Positions 32,496 to 36,984 of a stretch of 36,984 bases of DNA are shown here, piece after piece (the first letter of the stretch is position 1; the number at the start of each line of letters is the position of its first letter). The notes beneath the pieces were generated by a model. The model made no database searches. It saw only the letters and a program-made list of their open reading frames with translations, and was not told where the DNA came from. Origin of the DNA: Bacteroidales bacterium (GTDB lineage: Bacteria > Bacteroidota > Bacteroidia > Bacteroidales > Paludibacteraceae); NCBI GenBank assembly GCA_900767385.1, contig CAAFYY010000037.1, forward strand, positions 1-36,984. Direction: 5' to 3'. Both the position numbers and the translations under genes were made by a program.

Positions 32496-33752
32496 ATGGA
32501 TAAGCTTACACACAAAGAGTTAGACAAACGACTCCGTCTTGATTACAATAAGACGGAGGCCGATGTGCGTGCCGAACTAAAGGCTCTCCTTCCTGAGGAA
32601 ACGCCTGAAAGGATTGAGCGATTGCTCAAATCCAAGTATCTTGATCGCCGTCAGTTTCATGGCGTTGTTCGCTTCTTCCGCTCTGCTGCCCGCAATCTCT
32701 TTCGCTTGGACAAATCTATGCATCCTCTACGCAATGCGTTGAAACTCAATACGGGAGATTGGCGCAAACGGTGGACAAAAACCTATATGCCTTCGTTCTT
32801 TGACAAAGAGACTGGCGAACGGCTTCAACCGGTTACCTATCGTTATCGTTGGAACTTTAAATTGACCGTCAAGGCTGATGCCGTCCCTGCTGGTGAAGTT
32901 ATACGGTGTTGGCTTCCAATGCCTAAGACAATAGGCGACTATCAGTTGGCTGGAAAAGATGTAGTGGCTTCACGTAAAGACTACATACTCTCGGAGGGAC
33001 ACTCTGCGCATAACACCATTTATATGGAGAAAAAGGCTGTTGCAGGCAAACCGACTGTGTTCAAGGTTCGTACTACCTTTCAGACCGTCACGGAAACTCA
33101 CGATTTCTCTTCCGTGAAGCAATCTGTGGAAGCCTTGGACGAGACCTTTCAGGGTTATCTTTGCGAACAGTTGCCTCACATCGTCTTCTCCGAACGTGTG
33201 AAGGAACTGTCGAAGCAGATAGTAAGACCCGACGACACGCCGTGGGAAAAGACTGTTGCTATCTTTGAGTGGATCAGTCGCCACCTCCCTTGGGTGTCAG
33301 CCCGAGAGTACTCCACAATCCCTTGCATACCAGACCATATCATAGAGCAGGGGGGCGGCGACTGTGGCGAAAAGACCCTCCTCTTCATCTCACTCTGCCG
33401 TTATAATGGCATCCCGGCGCGTTGGCAAAGCGGATTCATGCTCCATCATACCCATCAAAACCTCCACGATTGGGCAGAAGTCTATATTCCTGGACATGGT
33501 TGGGTGGCCGTTGATGCCTCTTTCGGATTGATGGAACACTTTCAGGATACAGCCAAAAGCCGTTTCTATCTGGGCAACCGCGACGGACACCACCTGGTAG
33601 TCAATACGGCCATTTCCGATGACCTCTTCCCCAAAAAACGCTTCCCACGTAGCGAAACCGTCGACTTTCAGCGCGGTGAAGTCGAATGGAAAGGCGGAAA
33701 TCTCTATTTTGACCAATGGAATTACACGTTTTCTGCCTCTAAAATCAAGTGA
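32496..33752 (+). CDS. transglutaminase-like protein (cysteine protease fold), no signal peptide
   Basis: A 418-residue protein with a C-terminal transglutaminase core domain. The catalytic triad is visible: C290 in GGGDCGEKTLLF, H324 in NLHDWAEVY and D340 in VAVDASFG. The N-terminal ~290 residues contain a strongly basic first part (KLTHKELDKRLRLDYNK start; KRWTKTYMPSFFDKET) and a mid-domain with two beta-rich segments (YRYRWNFKLTVKADAVPAGE). No signal peptide is seen after choosing the ATG at 32496; a GTG nine codons upstream (32469) is in frame but unsupported. Bacterial members are often proteases or amidases, and relatives are exported, so the location here is uncertain. It stands alone, before the purB leader. 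Confidence 0.78.
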   Translation: MDKLTHKELDKRLRLDYNKTEADVRAELKALLPEETPERIERLLKSKYLDRRQFHGVVRFFRSAARNLFRLDKSMHPLRNALKLNTGDWRKRWTKTYMPSFFDKETGERLQPVTYRYRWNFKLTVKADAVPAGEVIRCWLPMPKTIGDYQLAGKDVVASRKDYILSEGHSAHNTIYMEKKAVAGKPTVFKVRTTFQTVTETHDFSSVKQSVEALDETFQGYLCEQLPHIVFSERVKELSKQIVRPDDTPWEKTVAIFEWISRHLPWVSAREYSTIPCIPDHIIEQGGGDCGEKTLLFISLCRYNGIPARWQSGFMLHHTHQNLHDWAEVYIPGHGWVAVDASFGLMEHFQDTAKSRFYLGNRDGHHLVVNTAISDDLFPKKRFPRSETVDFQRGEVEWKGGNLYFDQWNYTFSASKIK

Positions 33753-33818
33753 TTCCGATGCTGAGAATTTGGCTCAAAAAAATACAATCGCAGTTACTCG
33801 TGTGTGGAGAAAAAAGTG

Positions 33819-33826
33819 TAATTTTG
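33819..33826 (+). promoter_or_regulatory. -7 element upstream of the purB leader RNA
   Basis: TAATTTTG matches TAnnTTTG. Transcription would start near 33831, well upstream of a terminator at 33954-33987. The -33 element is poor (TTAC at 33794-33797, 21 bp upstream). Confidence 0.5.
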
Positions 33827-33830
33827 CATG

Positions 33831-33987
33831 CAATTACATCCTAAAAAGTTTAACTGATGGGCAATGGCGTTGCAACATATACAATGTGTTTCTGTTTTCC
33901 GGTTTTTGGAGAGCGAGCAGGTATGCGCCTTGCGGTTAAACGCGTGTAGATGAAGAGTGTTTGCGGATAAGCAATGCTCTTTTTTTG
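33831..33987 (+). ncRNA. candidate structured leader RNA or small RNA upstream of purB-guaB
   Basis: The region between the -7 element and a terminator can fold as a closed domain. GTTTAACTG (33848-33856) pairs with CGGTTAAAC (33933-33941; one G-T), and CATC (33837-33840) pairs with GATG (33949-33952), the two helices being separated by a symmetrical 7/7 internal loop. Inside are possible hairpins at 33861-33873 (GCAA/TTGC), 33875-33887 (ACAT/ATGT), 33893-33915 (eight pairs, several G-T) and 33917-33933 (GCAGG region). A terminator follows. I recognise no known riboswitch family: it is not a purine riboswitch, and a cobalamin or SAM type does not fit. It could be an attenuator of purB-guaB or an independent small RNA such as a 6S-like RNA. 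The folding was done by eye. Confidence 0.5.
33954..33987 (+). terminator. intrinsic terminator in the purB leader
   Basis: AGAGTGTT-T-GC (33954-33964, one bulged T) pairs with GCAATGCTCT (33971-33980) around a 6-nt loop, followed by a run of seven T. It lies 35 bp before the purB ATG. No promoter is seen between it and purB, so purB expression would need read-through. Confidence 0.8.
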
Positions 33988-34022
33988 TATATTATACACA
34001 AGATAATTAAGAGGACAATACA

Positions 34023-35321
34023 ATGATAGAACGTTACAGTCGCGCACAGATGCGCAGCATTTGGACAGAAGAAAACAAGTTCAATGCTTACTTGAAAGTA
34101 GAGCTCTATGCAGCAGAAGCATGGAGCGAACTTGGTATCGTACCAAAAGAAGACATCAAGAAATTGTGGGACAAAGCATCATTCTCCATCCCACGTATCT
34201 ACGAAATTGAACAGCAGACCAAACACGACGTGGTGGCTTTCACACGTGCGGTCAGTGAGACATTGGGCGAAGAACGCAAATGGATTCACTATGGTTTGAC
34301 TAGCACCGACGTTGTTGACACCGCCAATGGTTACCTTATAAAACAAGCCAACGAAATCCTCCTTGCTGATATCGAGGCTTTCATCGAAGTGCTCCGCAAA
34401 CAGGCTCTTCGTTTCAAGAAAACCCCTTGCATCGGCCGTACTCACGGCATCCATGCCGATATCACCAGTTTCGGTCTCAAATGGGTGCTCTGGTATGCAG
34501 AGATGCAACGCAACCTCGAGCGCTTCCGTCGTGCATGCAAAGACATCGAGGTCGGCAAGATGAGTGGTGCTGTCGGCAACTTCGCCAACATCCCACCATT
34601 CGTTGAACAATACGTATGCGATCACCTCGGCATCGACCACGCTTTGGTTTCAACCCAGGTTATCCAACGCGACCGTCACGCTTACTATATGGCAACTCTC
34701 GCTGTCATCGCTTCAAGCCTTGAGCAGATGGCACTTGAGGTTCGCAATCTCCAACGCACCGAGGTTCACGAAGTGGAGGAGGCTTTCGGCAAAGGTCAGA
34801 AAGGTTCATCTGCTATGCCTCACAAACGCAACCCAATCAGCAGCGAAAACATCTGCGGCTGCGCTCGTGTGATGCGCGGTTATATGGCGACATTCTATGA
34901 GAACGTGGCTCTCTGGCACGAACGCGACATCTCCCACTCAGCCACCGAGCGTATCATCCTTCCAGATGCTACCATGTTGCTCGACTATATGTTGAACCGT
35001 TTCAAAGGCATCCTCGAGAACCTCACCGTGTTCCCAGAGCAGATGCTCAACAATATCTACCGCACCAAGAAGATCATCTTTGCTCAACGCGTCATGAATG
35101 CTTTGATTGCAAAAGGCTTCGTTCGCGAAGAGGCTTACGACACCGTTCAACCTATCGCCATGAAAGCATGGAGCGAGGGTCTCGACTATCAGGAACTTCT
35201 TCGTCAGAACGAGAAGGTGATGAGCTATCTCACTTCCGAGGAACTCGACGCCTGCTTCACACTCGAGTACTACTTCTCACAGGTTGACCACATCTTCGAA
35301 CGCAACGGCATCAAAGAATAA
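34023..35321 (+). CDS. purB: adenylosuccinate lyase PurB
   Basis: A 432-residue tetrameric enzyme that cleaves SAICAR to AICAR plus fumarate and adenylosuccinate to AMP plus fumarate in purine synthesis. The length matches the B. subtilis/Thermotoga class. The fumarase/aspartase superfamily signature GSSAMPHKRNP holds the flexible loop with catalytic serines S262/S263; TSTDVVDTANGYL and IGRTHGIHADITSFG supply other active-site parts (His around residue 141). The ATG at 34023 has a GAGGA ribosome-binding site 7 bp upstream. It is followed by guaB after 21 bp, so the two form an operon. The upstream terminator and structured leader suggest transcriptional control. The call is firm. Confidence 0.96.
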   Translation: MIERYSRAQMRSIWTEENKFNAYLKVELYAAEAWSELGIVPKEDIKKLWDKASFSIPRIYEIEQQTKHDVVAFTRAVSETLGEERKWIHYGLTSTDVVDTANGYLIKQANEILLADIEAFIEVLRKQALRFKKTPCIGRTHGIHADITSFGLKWVLWYAEMQRNLERFRRACKDIEVGKMSGAVGNFANIPPFVEQYVCDHLGIDHALVSTQVIQRDRHAYYMATLAVIASSLEQMALEVRNLQRTEVHEVEEAFGKGQKGSSAMPHKRNPISSENICGCARVMRGYMATFYENVALWHERDISHSATERIILPDATMLLDYMLNRFKGILENLTVFPEQMLNNIYRTKKIIFAQRVMNALIAKGFVREEAYDTVQPIAMKAWSEGLDYQELLRQNEKVMSYLTSEELDACFTLEYYFSQVDHIFERNGIKE

Positions 35322-35342
35322 CTTTTTAATACAGCAAACTCT

Positions 35343-36806
35343 ATGAAATTCGATACAATCCGCACCGCACTCACCTTCGATGACGTGCTTTTGGTGCCAC
35401 AGCAAAGCGATATATTGCCAAGCGAGATTTGTCTCAAGACACAACTCTCACCATCTATCTCACTGAACATTCCTATCGTCAGCGCAGCGATGGACACCGT
35501 AACTGAGTCAAAAATGGCGATTGCCATTGCTCGCGAAGGTGGTCTTGGTTTCATTCATAAGAATATGAGCATCGAAGACCAAGCTGCTGAAGTGGACTTG
35601 GTTAAACGCTCAGAGAGCGGCATGATTGCCAACCCAATCGTGCTTCATGCCAACAACACACTCCGCGACTGCGGCGACCTCCTCGCAAAATATCGCATCA
35701 GCGGTCTTCCAGTTGTTGATGACAACAATAAACTCCTCGGCATCATCACCAACCGCGATTTGAAATATCTCACCCTTGACGACACCCCAATCACTCAAGT
35801 GATGACCCAAGAACGTCTCATCACCGCTAAATTGGGCACATCTCTTGAAGATGCCAAGCAGATTCTTTGGGAGAACCGCATCGAGAAACTCCCAATCGTT
35901 TCTGACAACGGCGAACTCGTTGGCCTCATCACCAGCAAGGACATCGACAACGTGGTCAACTATCCAAACGCATGTAAAGATGCCAACGGCCGTCTCCGCT
36001 GCGGTGCCGCTGTAGGCGTAAGCGCTGACACCTTGGTGCGCGTGCGTGCTTTGGTCAATGCAGGCGCCGACATCATCGCCGTTGACTCTGCCCACGGTCA
36101 TAGCCGCAACATCCTCAACACCGTGGCTGCTATCCGCAAGGAATTCCCTAACCTCGACATCGTGGCTGGCAACATCGTAACCAAAGAGGCGGCTGCCGAC
36201 TTGGTAAAAGCTGGTGCTAACACCGTGAAAGTAGGCATCGGTCCTGGCAGTATCTGCACCACCCGCGTCGTAGCTGGTGTAGGTGTTCCTCAAGTGACTG
36301 CGGTCAACGACGTGGCTGAATACTGCAAAACCATCAACGCCCGCGTCATCGCCGACGGCGGCATCAAATACTCTGGCGACATCGTCAAGGCCCTTGCTGC
36401 CGGTGCTGACGTTGTCATGCTCGGCTCCCTGCTCGCAGGTTGCACCGAGAGCCCAGGCGAAGAGATCCTCTACCAAGGTCGTAAATTCAAATCCTACGTC
36501 GGCATGGGTTCATTGGCTGCCATGCGTCGTGGTTCAGCCGACCGCTACTTCCAATCCAAAGACACCTCAGCCCGTAAACTCGTTCCAGAAGGCATCGAGG
36601 GTCGCGTAGCTTATAAAGGTGCTGTTGGCGACACCCTCTACCAACTCTGTGGCGGTATCCGTTCCGGCATGGGGTATTGCGGTTCTGCCGACATCGCCAC
36701 CCTCAAGGAGAAGAGCGTCTTCGTGCGCATCACCAATGCCGGTCTCCTCGAGAGCCATCCACACGACGTGGACATCACCGTGGAGGCACCAAACTACAGC
36801 AAATAA
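35343..36806 (+). CDS. guaB: IMP dehydrogenase GuaB
   Basis: A 487-residue NAD-dependent enzyme that converts IMP to XMP, the committed step to guanine nucleotides. A TIM barrel is interrupted by two CBS domains (about residues 93-205, with ISGLPVVDDNNKLLGIITNRD and EKLPIVSDNGELVGLITSKD). The catalytic loop GPGSICTTRVVAGVG places the nucleophile at C305, as in E. coli. The flap GSADRYFQ and the C-terminal region GLLESHPHDVDI are also conserved. The CBS pair suggests allosteric control by adenine and guanine nucleotides. It follows purB by 21 bp, so AMP and GMP branch genes are transcribed together. A terminator follows. Confidence 0.97.
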   Translation: MKFDTIRTALTFDDVLLVPQQSDILPSEICLKTQLSPSISLNIPIVSAAMDTVTESKMAIAIAREGGLGFIHKNMSIEDQAAEVDLVKRSESGMIANPIVLHANNTLRDCGDLLAKYRISGLPVVDDNNKLLGIITNRDLKYLTLDDTPITQVMTQERLITAKLGTSLEDAKQILWENRIEKLPIVSDNGELVGLITSKDIDNVVNYPNACKDANGRLRCGAAVGVSADTLVRVRALVNAGADIIAVDSAHGHSRNILNTVAAIRKEFPNLDIVAGNIVTKEAAADLVKAGANTVKVGIGPGSICTTRVVAGVGVPQVTAVNDVAEYCKTINARVIADGGIKYSGDIVKALAAGADVVMLGSLLAGCTESPGEEILYQGRKFKSYVGMGSLAAMRRGSADRYFQSKDTSARKLVPEGIEGRVAYKGAVGDTLYQLCGGIRSGMGYCGSADIATLKEKSVFVRITNAGLLESHPHDVDITVEAPNYSK

Positions 36807-36823
36807 TCTAACCTGATAAACAC

Positions 36824-36860
36824 AAAAGCGGGGGTCAACATCGTTTGGCTCCCGCTTTTT
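36824..36860 (+). terminator. intrinsic terminator after guaB
   Basis: AAAAGCGGG (36824-36832) pairs with CCCGCTTTT (36851-36859), extended inward by two or three G-T/G-C pairs, with a loop of about 14 nt and a final T run. It lies just before the hexanucleotide array. Confidence 0.88.
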
Positions 36861-36870
36861 CATTCCCCTA

Positions 36871-36984
36871 AGAACGGGAACGGGAACGATAACGGGAACG
36901 AGAACGGGAACGGGAACGGGAACGGGAACGGGAACGGGAACGATAACGGGAACGAGAACGGGAACGGGAACGGGAACGGGAACG
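36871..36984. repeat. GGGAAC hexanucleotide array with higher-order period, running off the right edge
   Basis: Nineteen 6-bp units fill 36871-36984 without a break: fourteen GGAACG, three AGAACG (36871, 36901, 36955) and two ATAACG (36889, 36943). The triplet ATAACG-GGAACG-AGAACG recurs at 36889 and 36943, giving a superimposed 54-bp period. Four G3 tracts separated by AAC are repeatedly available, so the plus strand could form G-quadruplexes. The array continues outside the window. It is not in a recognisable gene. Confidence 0.95.

Noticed and set aside
33831..33987. Known purine, SAM, cobalamin or SRP RNA
   Set aside because: The conserved core sequences of these families are not present; a 6S-type RNA remains possible but cannot be shown by eye.
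35610..36476. 288-residue open frame antisense to guaB
   Set aside because: Shadow caused by GC-biased third positions in a highly conserved gene.
36871..36984. CRISPR or coding repeat at the right edge
   Set aside because: The unit is only 6 bp with no spacers; one forward frame has TAA stops and no start is seen.

Overview
The window looks like chromosomal DNA from a member of the order Bacteroidales (phylum Bacteroidota). Three things support this. It carries a complete porP-porK-porL-porM-porN block of the type IX secretion system (T9SS). It has a secreted protein with a T9SS C-terminal sorting domain and a TamL-type outer-membrane lipoprotein. Its intergenic regions carry the TAnnTTTG -7 element typical of Bacteroidota sigma-ABfr promoters, in one case with a TTTG -33 element at 19 bp spacing. 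Genus cannot be decided from the sequence alone. I see no rRNA, tRNA, CRISPR array, phage or insertion sequence.

Layout. (1) 1-6051, plus strand: a gene-free left edge with a perfect 50-bp tandem duplication, then a UDP-sugar dehydrogenase, a polysaccharide flippase and a large FAD/4Fe-4S oxidoreductase that overlaps the flippase gene by 8 bp. (2) 6110-12984, minus strand: a tightly packed run of eight genes in the order ABC exporter, Fe-alcohol dehydrogenase, mini-thioredoxin, CcdA/ArsG-like permease with a His/Cys-rich tail, bifunctional nuclease, nucleoside transporter, LptB and a small ferredoxin. It meets the first block at a bidirectional terminator. (3) 13027-13761: a 735-bp gene-free interval with a degenerate tandem repeat of about 41-46 bp. 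(4) 13762-15431: O-methyltransferase-like protein, cobalamin adenosyltransferase and a small acidic DUF2795 protein. (5) 15485-21410: T9SS genes porPKLMN, encoding the outer-membrane PorP, the PorK/PorN ring and the proton-driven PorL/PorM motor. (6) 21631-24218: an OmpA-family protein and a T9SS cargo protein. (7) 24289-27406: a divergent pair, SpoU rRNA methyltransferase and TamL. (8) 27450-31279: two exported peptidases, a C69 dipeptidase and an M3 dipeptidyl carboxypeptidase, probably one operon for using peptides. (9) 31409-33752: a DEDDh exonuclease, a 598-bp gene-free stretch and a transglutaminase-like protein. (10) 33819-36806: a promoter, a structured and terminated leader RNA, then purB and guaB. 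The window ends inside a GGGAAC hexanucleotide array.

The best candidate for something undescribed is the purB-guaB leader (about 33831-33987). It has its own -7 element, a long-range closing helix around several small hairpins, and an intrinsic terminator ending 35 bp before purB. This is the layout of either an attenuator/riboswitch for purine synthesis or an independent small RNA. Two other genes (the flippase and the T9SS cargo gene) also have terminator-like hairpins just before their start codons. Further points of interest are the degenerate repeat in the 13.3-13.5 kb gap, the periodic G-rich array at the right edge, and the permease/mini-thioredoxin pair with its metal-binding tail.
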